A stretch of DNA of 34,438 nucleotides from JAVBNW01 sp031551255 (GTDB lineage Bacteria > Bacillota > Clostridia > Christensenellales > UBA1750). Where the stretch lies: contig JAVBNW010000078.1 in NCBI GenBank assembly GCA_031551255.1, forward strand, positions 1 through 34,438. The letters run 5' to 3'. The position numbers and the translations under genes are program-made. Positions 8,461 to 17,116 of this stretch are shown here, piece by piece. The stretch's first letter is position 1. The number at the start of each line of letters is the position of its first letter. The notes beneath the pieces were generated by a model. The model was not told the origin of the DNA. It worked only from the letters and a program-made list of their open reading frames with translations, and ran no database searches.

Positions 8461-8490
8461 GCCCTACGACTACTACTGCTACTTACTCGT

Positions 8491-8496
8491 ATTATA
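8491..8496 (-). promoter_or_regulatory. Candidate -10 (TATAAT) for recF
   Basis: Perfect TATAAT on the minus strand about 170 bases before recF. No good -35 is seen at 16-18 bases. A transcript from here would run through the DnaA-box cluster. Confidence 0.3.
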
Positions 8497-8653
8497 CTAC
8501 ACCATAAGGAGCGCCGCCGCCAGCTCTTTGCGCCGAATGGATATACCTATGTAAGAAACGCCGGAGGCGACGAAAAGAACGCGCAAAAAGGATGCCGGTC
8601 AAAACGCGCACCGGCTCCATCCTTGTTGCAACAGGCGCTGTTTTCCTCTGGAA

Positions 8654-8903
8654 TTATGCGCTGCGCGGCTTAACAAGATTGGCGACCTGCGTCGCGAGCT
8701 TCCACTGCAGTACAGAGTTGGCGGCGAAGTCGCCATAATGGTACCGATCGGGGCTATTGTCCATGAAAATCTTGCCGTCGACAACCCTTGGGAAAAGCGC
8801 TATCAACCTCGTATTTTTTCCTTGAAATCTCATGCCCGCAATGGCCATACATTTCTTCCAACGCAACCATGTCGTGGCGCTGATTGGCGAAACAGCGCTC
8901 CAT
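8654..8903 (-). pseudogene. Broken small gene, unknown
   Basis: ATG at 8903 after AAGGCGG starts MERCFANQRHDMVALEEMYG, which runs out of frame around 8800. The neighbouring frame continues ALFPRVVDGKIFMDNSPDRY and HYGDFAANSVLQWKLATQVA to TAA at 8654. One frameshift would join them into a protein of about 82 residues. It lies seven bases after the stop of the next pseudogene, so the two were probably an operon. No family recognised. Confidence 0.4.
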
Positions 8904-8909
8904 GCCGCC

Positions 8910-9404
8910 TTAACCCGCTATTTTCTTATCCCTAAGCGCGATGAAGGTGAAATGCGCGCGCAGGCTCTCCGGATCTAAGTACGGTTCCCCTGGTTTGTGT
9001 GCCGTGCGCATTTCGCCAAAGTCGGTAGGGTTTATAAGGATACGGGTAAGACCGTTTTTCTCCAGAAGGAGATTGCCGATCGGACTGCGGGCGACGATCA
9101 TGGGCAAGGCCCCGAATTCGTGCTTCATGTAGGTGAGCGCGGCATCGATGGCAAGAGAGATTCACGTTAGGCTTACGCTCCCTTGAAGATCTCCGTCTTC
9201 ATCGAATTTGGCGAGATCAAACTGCATACAGGGGACTTCACACCCGGATAGCTCGGCCGAGAGCGCCTACATAAACATATCGACGTTGGCTGAAGGTTCA
9301 TTAAGACCGCAAAAGAGTAAAGCGCAAGCATGTGCTCTTGTGGTCGCTTTTGTAGCCGTTATAAAGGCTTCTTCGGTTGGGCTGATCTTAGCTTCTAGCA
9401 GCAT
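8910..9404 (-). pseudogene. Dead gene with two in-frame stops
   Basis: ATG at 9404 has AAGGGG eight bases upstream. The single frame reads MLLEAKISPTEEAFITATKA, then a TAG, ELSGCEVPCMQFDLAKFDED, a TGA, AIDAALTYMKHEFGALPMIV, NGLTRILINPTDFGEM and ends at 8910. Both stops sit inside otherwise smooth coding sequence of 165 codons, so this is nonsense decay. The middle (VPCMQFDLAKFDEDG) and NGLTRILINP faintly recall SseB-like proteins, but I would not assign that. Confidence 0.5.
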
Positions 9405-9489
9405 GCCTTATACCCCTTACTCTTTGATGCAATTTTTAACAGAACGTTTCGTTTATTTGTCTGGCCCGTATCTTCTATACATACCCATA

Positions 9490-9535
9490 AAGCGGCAAGC
9501 CTCACATAAAATGTGCAAGGCTTGCCGCTTTTTCT
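9490..9535 (+). terminator. Strong hairpin, T tract on the plus strand
   Basis: Perfect 13-bp stem AAGCGGCAAGCCT / AGGCTTGCCGCTT with a 15-base loop. TTTTTCTTCTT follows on plus. On minus it lies 20 bases after the epimerase gene but its tail there is only TTTAT. It probably works in both directions. Confidence 0.65.
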
Positions 9536-9554
9536 TCTTATGGCGTGAGGGCCG

Positions 9555-10514
9555 CTATAGAGCCTGTACGCTTAAGCGAATTTGGCCTTTCCAGGTATCG
9601 CCTGCGCCGAGAATCAACATACCGCTCTCTTGGGTATATCCCTTTGAGAATAGATTGATGAAATCCGTAGAGCAGGTTTGCGGCTCAATGCAAAAGCCGG
9701 GCCGATTTTTCGGCGTGTAAACCACCGCTTTGCCAAAGGCGTCGTCGGCATTGAGCGTGACGGCAAGCCCCCAATCGCGAAACTCGATACGCGAAGATTT
9801 TTGAGAATCCATGCCGCTGTATACCGTATCGACATCGGCATTGCTCAAAGGGCGGAGCTTAGCAAGGTCGTACCTGGCATCGCCCGCCACCGGAATCAGC
9901 TTGCCGGTGGGCAGAAGCTTATCGTCCGCCTCAAACCGCATTTGTGCCGGACAGCTGAGAAATACCCTATCGGGGTTTCCCGCCTTGGTAAAATACGGAT
10001 GGATGGCGATGCCGTAGGGCATGTCGCGCTTGCCGAGGCTTACTACGGAAAAATCTATAGAGATACCTTTTTCGCAAAAAGAGATCGTTACCACAAACTT
10101 ACACGGGTAAGGGTAACCTTCAAATACCTCCATCCCCTCGCGAATCTCCATGCTGCCTTCTACATAAGCCCCTTTTTCGTCCGACCAATGACGAAAGGTG
10201 AAAGATTCGTCCTGCGCTAGGCCGTGGATAAAACGGGGTTTTCCGTTTTTAACCAAAGTGTGGGTTTCTCCCTGAAAAGTATAGGTGCTCTCCCTCGTGC
10301 GATTCGGCGTTGGAAATAAAATAGGGTTGCCATACCCTGCGCCTCCGGCGCCGATATCTTGCGTAGGCATGAGCAGCTCACGGCCTCCTACGATCCACGA
10401 ATACAGGTTAAGTCCGGCTCCCGGCGCAATTTGCGCCATACATCCCGGGCCTGATAATACCACGCGTTCCAGGCCGGAATCGAGCTTGTCCTGGTATGAA
10501 ATATATCCGGACAT
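9555..10514 (-). CDS. Aldose 1-epimerase family protein
   Basis: 319 residues from the ATG at 10514, which has GGAGGAAG four bases upstream; the earlier ATG at 10532 lies in front of that site and is unlikely. Family marks are NPILFPTPNRTRE, RFIHGLAQD (catalytic His region), GIAIHPYF (second His), NADDAFGKAVVYTPKNRPGF and CIEPQTCSTD (the Glu that acts as base). These enzymes interconvert alpha and beta anomers of hexoses such as glucose or galactose. No signal peptide, so cytoplasmic. The gene stands alone, and the substrate cannot be read from context. Confidence 0.85.
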   Translation of the reverse strand: MSGYISYQDKLDSGLERVVLSGPGCMAQIAPGAGLNLYSWIVGGRELLMPTQDIGAGGAGYGNPILFPTPNRTRESTYTFQGETHTLVKNGKPRFIHGLAQDESFTFRHWSDEKGAYVEGSMEIREGMEVFEGYPYPCKFVVTISFCEKGISIDFSVVSLGKRDMPYGIAIHPYFTKAGNPDRVFLSCPAQMRFEADDKLLPTGKLIPVAGDARYDLAKLRPLSNADVDTVYSGMDSQKSSRIEFRDWGLAVTLNADDAFGKAVVYTPKNRPGFCIEPQTCSTDFINLFSKGYTQESGMLILGAGDTWKGQIRLSVQAL

Positions 10515-10906
10515 ATAACTTCCTCCCTCCATTGTTGTGTTGTGATTACGATAACACAGCGCCCATCAATCTTCAATCCTGCATGCCGGATGGGCAATCG
10601 AAGTATTTTTTGTGGCTGTTGGCGGACGTTGCGCGCGCTCACCTCGGCCTTGTCGGGCAAGATGGCATGGATTTATATGTAAAAAATAGAACGTGAATAT
10701 TGATTTACTGGTATTTTTCTACATTGTGTGGTAAAGTGCATGTGAATTCATTTACATTTCTATTTGGTTCTATGACTGTAACAGGCTATATTTTTGACAA
10801 CGGTAACTTTATACAAAAAATGGGATTCTGTGCGCAAAATTCTATCGATCGTTAGATAGATTAACAGGAAATGTCGCAAAATCCTCAAGCAGTAAAGAGG
10901 TGCACG
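10515..10906. other. Divergent intergenic region, AT-rich right half
   Basis: No gene is visible. The part nearest the kinase is AT-rich and holds a TTGACA at 10795-10800 with TATACA only ten bases later, too close for a normal promoter. Direct repeats ACTGTAAC (10775-10782) and ACGGTAAC (10800-10807) are 25 bases apart and could be regulator sites. Confidence 0.3.
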
Positions 10907-12316
10907 ATGCAAATCGTCCATGTACAATCATTGCCTACGCAGCTTATTTTATCGGGATTTGTGTATATTATAACATTTATGAATCATTATATGGCTTCGA
11001 AAATCATTTTAGATATTTACGGAGAAAAGGTATCGGCTACTCGAAAAGTTGCCTTTGCTATTGTGGCCGGAGTATTGCTGCATACCGTTGTTTTTCAGGG
11101 AATACGCTATATGCAAGCTGCATTTTCTCTTCCCATGCTGGTTACAACACTATTTTCCGAGCCGAACCCGATATTTGCGCTGTTCTACTACTTTATTGCA
11201 TGCAAGATTTTTAAGCTTTCCCCCATCCGATCCATACGCCTGATGACGCACGCCTATTTATATATATTCTCGTGCAGTACTCTGATCGACATTATAGGCT
11301 GTGTGCTGGCCAAAGCAATGGGCGGCCACTTGGCTCTATATGAGCTTCTTTGTTTGCTTCTTGATGTTATTCTGGTTTTTTTGGTTACACATATCTTCCT
11401 TTTTCTTATTCACAAGACAAATTACCGAATCGACCTGAGGGATGCGATGTTTGTCAAAAGCATACCGCTCGAAGCTTTACGAAGTTTTATTTGGATTGGT
11501 GCGGCTTACGCCATTAGCTTAACTCACGTGCTGTTTGACGCCGGAGAAACCTTCGGAGGCCATTTTCTCGTCGCCTTTTCGACGATCTCGATTTTTACCC
11601 TGGGCCTTATGTGGGATATCAACCGCGTTGCCAGAACCAGATTGCAGAATAAAACCGCCTATGTCGGCGCTCTTAGCAAATCGATGGATGATTTTCGAGG
11701 ATTTAAACACGATTTTAAGAACATCCTTCAGACATATAGCGGTTATATCGAAATCAACGACATGGAAAAGCTGCGCCAATATCATGAAACCATGACAAAC
11801 AAATTGCTGGTTACGGAATCCCAATTGGAGCTGGCAAAGAGAATGGAGGATTGCCCTGCGATCATATCTCTTTTGATGGAAAAGCTGGAGTATGCCGGCC
11901 GCAACGGCGTAGATTTTCGGCTACAAATCGGCGGAAAACTTTCGATGGCCGACGACAGGCTGCTGGCAACCTCTCGTTGCATAGCCAGCCTGCTTGATAA
12001 CGCGGTCGAGGCCGCGGCGGAATCGCAAAGGAAAATGATGCTGTTTTCCTTTACGGAAAAGAAGAACGGAAACCAGCTGTTCGTCATCACAAACAGCACG
12101 CAAGGGGACGTTGACATCGCAAAATGCTGCCGTTTGGGCTTTACCACGAAGGAAAGCCATATGGGGGTGGGCCTTACCACCGTAAGAAATATTATCGACG
12201 AGGATCCTCTGGCCACCCTGAATATGACATACTATCAAAATGAATTCAGCGTTTATATTGAAATCTTTCAAGCGGACAAAAGCAAAGATGCGGCTCAGAG
12301 CCATAGATCGGTGTGA
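10907..12316 (+). CDS. AgrC-type sensor histidine kinase (GHKL), orphan
   Basis: 469 residues from the ATG at 10907 (GAGG seven bases upstream); the ATG at 10871 overlaps its own AGGA and is less likely. Residues 1-235 contain six to seven membrane helices, the usual AgrC/ComD sensor layout. A coiled linker leads to the phosphoacceptor region FRGFKHDFKNILQTYSGYIE with His268. The ATPase domain has the N-box SLLDNAVEAA (Asn365) and a G-box HMGVGLTTVRNII. Proteins of this class sense peptide signals and phosphorylate a LytTR-type regulator. No response regulator or pre-peptide gene is next to it, so the partner must be elsewhere. Confidence 0.85.
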   Translation: MQIVHVQSLPTQLILSGFVYIITFMNHYMASKIILDIYGEKVSATRKVAFAIVAGVLLHTVVFQGIRYMQAAFSLPMLVTTLFSEPNPIFALFYYFIACKIFKLSPIRSIRLMTHAYLYIFSCSTLIDIIGCVLAKAMGGHLALYELLCLLLDVILVFLVTHIFLFLIHKTNYRIDLRDAMFVKSIPLEALRSFIWIGAAYAISLTHVLFDAGETFGGHFLVAFSTISIFTLGLMWDINRVARTRLQNKTAYVGALSKSMDDFRGFKHDFKNILQTYSGYIEINDMEKLRQYHETMTNKLLVTESQLELAKRMEDCPAIISLLMEKLEYAGRNGVDFRLQIGGKLSMADDRLLATSRCIASLLDNAVEAAAESQRKMMLFSFTEKKNGNQLFVITNSTQGDVDIAKCCRLGFTTKESHMGVGLTTVRNIIDEDPLATLNMTYYQNEFSVYIEIFQADKSKDAAQSHRSV

Positions 12317-12513
12317 TTTGGGGTCGTTGCCTGAGCTTCGCGTTTGCCAGGGCCATAACGGGGTCATGGCGCCCACATGCTCGGTTTGCATGAATTTGCG
12401 CGGATGGAAGGCTTGCGATGGGGCGTTTGATCCGTCCGTGAACGGAAACCTGCGCAAGGGCATAGGATGGCATAGCGAAAGCGATATCCATCCATATGTT
12501 GGGAGGAGCATCC

Positions 12514-13284
12514 ATGAATCTATGCAACAGGCCCCGCTGCCCCGCATCCATCGTTCGCCCGCCGTGCTCCATCTGCCCGCCCGGGTCTACAGGGGCAACC
12601 GGGCCCATCGGCGCTACCGGCGCCACGGGCGCTACCGGCGCCACGGGGCCTACCGGACCCACGGGGCCTACCATCGTGCCCATTCCGACATCCGCTGATC
12701 AGTGCTCCTATCTTTCTGCCGATGCGTCGGGAGAATACGTTTTTAAGCCTGTTTTAAGTGAAAGCAACGGTTTTTATGCCGAACACAACGGCTTTGCGAT
12801 GTGGAACTACGACCCGCTTATGGCCGCAGCCCCGTTTACCCCAGCCACGGGCGTGCTCTATCTTTCGAAGATCTTTCTCACCTGCCCGCAGTTTGTCTTT
12901 ACCGTGCGGTTTTCCATTGCTGCCGCTGCCACGGCTCTGACTTCCGGGCAAAACTTTGTCGGCATTTACAACGGTAACCTCCAGCTTGCGGCATCTACGG
13001 CAGATCTTACCGCGCAGCTCACCGGCGCATCCGGCGAATTTTTTGCCGATCTTTCGTTTCCCGCCGTGCTGCCGCTGGGAGCCTCCTATTTCGCATTCCT
13101 CTTCAATGGAACCGGCCGGCCCGCCTTGTATGGGGCTGCTATGCCCAATGCGGATACGACGCTGCATCTTAGGGCTTCCGATCCAAGATTTGCATCCGTG
13201 GCCGGGCCGTTTACCTCGCTGCCCACCTCCATCGACGTTGACGACTTACTGCGGGGAACACACAGCATTTGGGCGGGGATTTAG
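12514..13284 (+). CDS. Collagen-like surface protein (exosporium BclA-like layout)
   Basis: 256 residues. GGGAGGAG at 12501-12508 is five bases before the ATG at 12514, which is therefore preferred over the ATG at 12496. A short Cys-rich head (NLCNRPRCPAS, PPCSICPPG) is followed by about ten Gly-X-X repeats (GATGPIGATGATGATG). The C-terminal part of about 190 residues is Ala/Thr/Phe-rich and beta-like. A Cys-containing head, GAT/GPT repeats and a globular C-terminal domain are the layout of BclA-like exosporium filaments. Surface or spore location is inference; there is no signal peptide, consistent with a spore-coat protein. Confidence 0.7.
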   Translation: MNLCNRPRCPASIVRPPCSICPPGSTGATGPIGATGATGATGATGPTGPTGPTIVPIPTSADQCSYLSADASGEYVFKPVLSESNGFYAEHNGFAMWNYDPLMAAAPFTPATGVLYLSKIFLTCPQFVFTVRFSIAAAATALTSGQNFVGIYNGNLQLAASTADLTAQLTGASGEFFADLSFPAVLPLGASYFAFLFNGTGRPALYGAAMPNADTTLHLRASDPRFASVAGPFTSLPTSIDVDDLLRGTHSIWAGI

Positions 13285-13299
13285 CCAATATGGGCCGGA

Positions 13300-13330
13300 A
13301 GGGCGGGCACATTTCCGCTCTGCCTTTTTT
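13300..13330 (+). terminator. Terminator after the collagen-like gene
   Basis: AGGGCGG (13300-13306) pairs with CCGCTCT (13315-13321) across an 8-base loop, with one G-T pair. A T6 tract follows at 13325-13330. Confidence 0.55.
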
Positions 13331-13346
13331 GTGCGGGGGCGCATGA

Positions 13347-13375
13347 TTGCGAATCGACCGGCGATGCACTATACT
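13347..13375 (+). promoter_or_regulatory. Sigma-A-type promoter for the polysaccharide genes
   Basis: TTGCGA (13347-13352), a 17-base spacer and TATACT (13370-13375), ending about 30 bases before the GTG start of the next gene. Confidence 0.6.
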
Positions 13376-13406
13376 GTAAAAAACGATGTGCGCTGGAGGG
13401 ATGCTG

Positions 13407-15260
13407 GTGGACAAGCGCCTCAAGAACGTCCTGAGAACGGCCGGGCTGTGTGCGATGGACTGCCTGTTTCTCCTGGCCGGGTACGCGGCGTCGATCGTAT
13501 TGTTCACCTATTTGCGCAAGATTCCCGGAGGATTTCTCGAGCCTTATCAATCGAGCATTCCGTATATGATCGTCGGTTGCGTTGCGGCGTTCTTTTTGCT
13601 GGGTGTTTATCGGGATATGTGGGGCTATATTTCCTTGTTGGACATGCTGCGTCTGGCGGTTGCTTCCGGCATCGCCGCGTTCGTGGGCTATTTGGCGATG
13701 CGCTTTACCTGGGGCGTATGGCCCTCGCCCATCATCGGCGTTACCGCGTTCTATATTTTTTTTACGATGACCGCGGGCGTGCGGCTTCTGCCTTCGCTCC
13801 TTAGCACCGCGCGCAAGGTGGTGGGCTGGCGGAGCCTTGGCAAAGACAATCGGGTGCCGCTTTTGGTGGTAGGCGCGGGCGAGGCCGCCGCCGCGCTAAT
13901 CAAAGACATGCAGAACCAGGGAAAGGAATGCCCCTACCGCATCGTCGGCGCGGTGGACGACAACTCCGGCAAGCACGGCAGAGCGCTGCGCGGCGTGCCG
14001 GTACTGGGGGGTTCGCAGGATATCCCCACGCTGGCCAAGCGCTTAAGCGTGCAGGAGATCGTCATCGCCATCCCCTCGGCTACCACCGAGCAGCGCCGTG
14101 CGCTGATCTCCCTTTGTGCGCCGACGGGCTGCAAGCTCAGGGCCATGTCCGCGGTATCCGATGCGGCGGATGCAAAGGTTACCAAGCTTCACAATCTGGA
14201 TGTAGGAGATCTCCTGGGCCGCAAAGAGGTCGTGCTTGACCCTAAGCTGATGGCGACCTATCTGACGGGCCGCACCGTGCTCGTAACCGGGGGCGGCGGC
14301 TCCATCGGCTCGGAACTGTGCAGGCAGATCATGCGCTTTGATCCCCAAAGCATGGTGATCTTCGATTTTTATGAAAACAACGCATACGACCTTGTGCGGG
14401 AGCTGCGCCTTGTGTACCACGACCGCGCCGACGATATCGTGGTTAGGATCGGCTCGGTGCAGGACAGGGCGAGGCTCCAGGCGGTGTTTGACGAGGTAAG
14501 GCCCGACGTGGTGTTTCATGCCGCCGCTTACAAACACGTGTCCTTGATGGAGCAATGCCCGGAGCTGGCGATTCAGAACAACGTGTTTGGAACCTACAAC
14601 ACTGCGCAGTGCGCCATGAACAGCGGCGTTCGGCGGTTTGTGATGATATCGACCGACAAGGCCGTCAACCCCACCAACGTTATGGGTGCATCCAAGCGGC
14701 TGGCCGAGCTGGTGATTCAATCCATGAACGGGCAGGGCACCGAGTTTGTTGCCGTGCGCTTTGGAAACGTGCTTGGATCCAACGGCTCGGTAGTGCCGCT
14801 GTTTCACCGCCAGATCGAGGCGGGCGGGCCGGTCACCATTACGCACCCCGATATCATCCGCTATTTTATGACGATCCCCGAGGCCGCGCGCCTCGTATTG
14901 CAGGCGGGCGCGCGCGCGCGCGGAGGCGAGACATTCGTGCTGGATATGGGAGAGCCGGTGAAGATCATCGATTTGGCCAGATCCATGATCCGCATGGCCG
15001 GGCTTGAGCCGGAGACGGACATCCCCATCAAGGTGATCGGGCTTTTGCCCGGCGAGAAACTCTATGAAGAGCTGCTTCTCGCAGCTGAAGGCGCCGAAAA
15101 GACGGAGGATGAAAAAATTTACATCGCCCATTCCACGGTGTTGACCAATGCCCAGAGGCGCGATATATTGGATAGACTGCACCAGGTTATCGCCCAGGGC
15201 GGCGATGTGAAAGCCTGCATCAAAGATCTGCTGCCGACGTATCGGCCGCAGGAGCAATAG
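13407..15260 (+). CDS. Membrane-anchored nucleotide-sugar 4,6-dehydratase/epimerase (CapD/FlaA1 type)
   Basis: 617 residues from GTG 13407, which lies seven bases after GGAGG; ATG 13401 is only one base after it and ATG 13386 precedes it. Four membrane helices fill residues 1-130. A first nucleotide-binding fold starts near residue 152 (LLVVGAGEAAAALI). The catalytic Rossmann domain starts with VLVTGGGGSIGSE at 291. VMGASKRLAE contains Met426 and Lys430, the Met-x-x-x-Lys pair that replaces Tyr-Lys in FlaA1-like UDP-GlcNAc 4,6-dehydratases. Such enzymes make UDP-4-keto-6-deoxy or epimerised sugars for capsule or glycan synthesis. The polymerase/ligase gene follows after ten bases and surely belongs to the same operon. 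Confidence 0.9.
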   Translation: MDKRLKNVLRTAGLCAMDCLFLLAGYAASIVLFTYLRKIPGGFLEPYQSSIPYMIVGCVAAFFLLGVYRDMWGYISLLDMLRLAVASGIAAFVGYLAMRFTWGVWPSPIIGVTAFYIFFTMTAGVRLLPSLLSTARKVVGWRSLGKDNRVPLLVVGAGEAAAALIKDMQNQGKECPYRIVGAVDDNSGKHGRALRGVPVLGGSQDIPTLAKRLSVQEIVIAIPSATTEQRRALISLCAPTGCKLRAMSAVSDAADAKVTKLHNLDVGDLLGRKEVVLDPKLMATYLTGRTVLVTGGGGSIGSELCRQIMRFDPQSMVIFDFYENNAYDLVRELRLVYHDRADDIVVRIGSVQDRARLQAVFDEVRPDVVFHAAAYKHVSLMEQCPELAIQNNVFGTYNTAQCAMNSGVRRFVMISTDKAVNPTNVMGASKRLAELVIQSMNGQGTEFVAVRFGNVLGSNGSVVPLFHRQIEAGGPVTITHPDIIRYFMTIPEAARLVLQAGARARGGETFVLDMGEPVKIIDLARSMIRMAGLEPETDIPIKVIGLLPGEKLYEELLLAAEGAEKTEDEKIYIAHSTVLTNAQRRDILDRLHQVIAQGGDVKACIKDLLPTYRPQEQ

Positions 15261-15270
15261 GGGGAATACC

Positions 15271-16863
15271 ATGCCGGCAAAGCGCGCAACCAAGCGCATG
15301 AGCCAAGAGGCGATGGGAAGGCGACTGTCGGACAGGCTTGCTATGTATGCGGGGCTGTTCGTGCTGGCGATCTTCATCGTACATCCGCTCATTTTCACTA
15401 ATCACTATTTTAACATCACCGAGACAAAGCTTTGGTCATTTATAACGATTCTGTGCGTATCGCTCGGGCTGATGGTTTGCGCAGCCGTGTACACGCTCAT
15501 GCTCGGCTATGCTCCCAAGCTCAACGTCAAAGAGCGCTTAAAGAGTTTAAGGCCCTATGAGGTTGCGATCCTGGCGTATTGGGTCGTAATTCTCATCTCG
15601 GCGTTTACCGCGGACGACATGCGCGTGGCCTTTATGGGCTTTGGAGCCCGCAACGAGGGCTTCTTTATGCAGAGCGGCTATATTCTCGCGTTTTTGGTCG
15701 TAGCACGGTTTTACCGGCCCAGGCTTCGCGATCTGACGATTTTCTGCGCGGTTGCCGCTGCGGTGGCGCTGTACGGCATTTGCCAGTATTATGGAAACGA
15801 CTTTCTGCAAATCAACGGCAACGAGCCGGTCATGGGGCCGAAGATGGTATTCTTCTCCACCATGTCCAATAAGAATGTAATTTCAACGTATCTATGCCTG
15901 GCGCTCCCGGTTTCGGCCGTGATGTTTGTACAGCACGAAGGCCGCCTACGCTGGGCGTTTTTAGGGTTTGCTTGGGTGATTTTCTTTATGCTTTTACAAG
16001 GCGATACCGATAGCGGCTATGTGGGGATCATCGGGGCGCTGGGGCTTACGTTTCCGTTTGTCGCCAAGGATCGCAAGAGCGCCGCAAAGCTATTGCTGCT
16101 ATTGGCGGGCTGCGCGATGCTCGCGTGGCTGTTTGGGCTTTTATATTCGTCGGTGGCGGAGGGGAGTCCCCCGCAAATGGCCGGGGTGCTCGCCTATATG
16201 CCCTGGCTCGCGCTGGCGCTTTGCGCCGTATCGGCGGCCTTGTGGTTTGTAAAAATCCCCCAGGCGCCCAAGAAGGTTTGGCGCATCGTCTGGATGGGCG
16301 TGCTGGTAGTCGTGTTGATCGCCGGAATCGTCGCACTGCCGATACTCGCGGAAAAGACGGGCAACAATGTACTGGTGGATGCTTCGGAACTGCTCAAGGG
16401 CAATATGGACGACCATATGGGCTCCGGGCGCGGCTTCGCATGGAAACGCGCTTTGGAATTGGCCTCCGAGCAGCCGATCATCGGGCATGGGCCGGACAAT
16501 TTCGCCTATAACTACTATGCGCGCTATTCCCAAGAGTCCATGGATGTGATGGGCGTGGTGTTTGATAAGGTGCATAACGAGTTTTTGCAGGTGCTCGTGG
16601 ATGCGGGGGCGCTTGGGCTTTTATGCTGGCTCGCGTTCTTTGCGCTTATCTTATGGGGATCGCGCAAATACCTAGAAAATCCAGCTATTCTGGGGATCTG
16701 CGTGGCGGTGGTGGCATTCTTGATACAGGCATTTTTTAACTTTTCTACGCCGTTTGCCCATCCGGTGGTGTGGACGCTGCTGGGATTTCTCGGCGCGCTG
16801 CTTCGCGACGCTCGAGCAAAAGAACCGCTGCCCGATGCAACAAAGGAAACGAAGGCGGCATAG
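15271..16863 (+). CDS. O-antigen ligase/polymerase-like membrane protein (Wzy_C family)
   Basis: 530 residues; ATG at 15271 preceded by AGGGGGA. It has a basic N-terminus and about eleven to twelve membrane helices. A large extracytoplasmic loop near residues 370-440 holds the family signature: GSGRGFAWKRALELASEQPI, IGHGPDNFAYN and VHNEFLQVLVDAGALGLL. This loop is characteristic of WaaL/Wzy-type enzymes that transfer or polymerise undecaprenyl-linked glycans outside the membrane. In a Gram-positive this probably means exopolysaccharide polymerisation or protein glycosylation. The stop codon TAG is followed immediately by a repeat element. Confidence 0.85.
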   Translation: MPAKRATKRMSQEAMGRRLSDRLAMYAGLFVLAIFIVHPLIFTNHYFNITETKLWSFITILCVSLGLMVCAAVYTLMLGYAPKLNVKERLKSLRPYEVAILAYWVVILISAFTADDMRVAFMGFGARNEGFFMQSGYILAFLVVARFYRPRLRDLTIFCAVAAAVALYGICQYYGNDFLQINGNEPVMGPKMVFFSTMSNKNVISTYLCLALPVSAVMFVQHEGRLRWAFLGFAWVIFFMLLQGDTDSGYVGIIGALGLTFPFVAKDRKSAAKLLLLLAGCAMLAWLFGLLYSSVAEGSPPQMAGVLAYMPWLALALCAVSAALWFVKIPQAPKKVWRIVWMGVLVVVLIAGIVALPILAEKTGNNVLVDASELLKGNMDDHMGSGRGFAWKRALELASEQPIIGHGPDNFAYNYYARYSQESMDVMGVVFDKVHNEFLQVLVDAGALGLLCWLAFFALILWGSRKYLENPAILGICVAVVAFLIQAFFNFSTPFAHPVVWTLLGFLGALLRDARAKEPLPDATKETKAA

Positions 16864-16897
16864 CTCGTCGGGGCGTACTGCGCTCTGAAGCCCCACC

Positions 16898-16929
16898 CCT
16901 CACCATACTGCGGTAAGGTGGGGTTTTTT
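16898..16929 (+). terminator. Terminator for the polysaccharide operon, inside R1 (HP1)
   Basis: CCTCACCATAC pairs with GTAAGGTGGGG (one mismatch, one G-T pair) around loop TGCG, then TTTTTT at 16924-16929. CCCCACC at 16891-16897 can compete for the right arm. Confidence 0.8.
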
Positions 16930-17081
16930 ACGCTTCGTGGCCTCTCCTCTTCCCACAAGACGCTGAGACATCTTGTGGGAGTAGAAGAACGAGGCATGGC
17001 GCTCTCGTTTCCTCCCCCGTCGTCCCCCTATCCATAAAAGCGCCGCAGTGCTTTTATGGAAGAGGAGACTCCACGGAGCGC

Positions 17082-17116
17082 AAAAAATCCCACCATGTCG
17101 CAACTTGGTGGGATTT
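17082..17116 (-). terminator. Terminator for the MCP gene, inside R1 (HP4)
   Basis: Read on the minus strand, a 14-bp stem (left arm 17116-17103, right arm 17098-17085) around loop TGCG is followed by a T run (A6 at 17082-17087 on plus). It ends the convergent MCP transcript. Confidence 0.75.

Noticed and set aside
10795..10816. TTGACA...TATACA promoter before the AgrC-like gene
   Set aside because: The spacer is only ten bases.
12491..12500. CATATGTT as a sporulation -10 for the collagen-like gene
   Set aside because: The start point would fall inside the ribosome binding site, which would destroy it.
12246..12683. Minus-strand frame with GPVGPVAPV repeats
   Set aside because: It is the antisense of the real plus-strand collagen repeats; GC-rich Gly-Pro codons keep the opposite frame open.
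13934..15398. Long minus-strand frame opposite the dehydratase gene
   Set aside because: It overlaps a clear family member on plus, has no family features and has no ribosome binding site.
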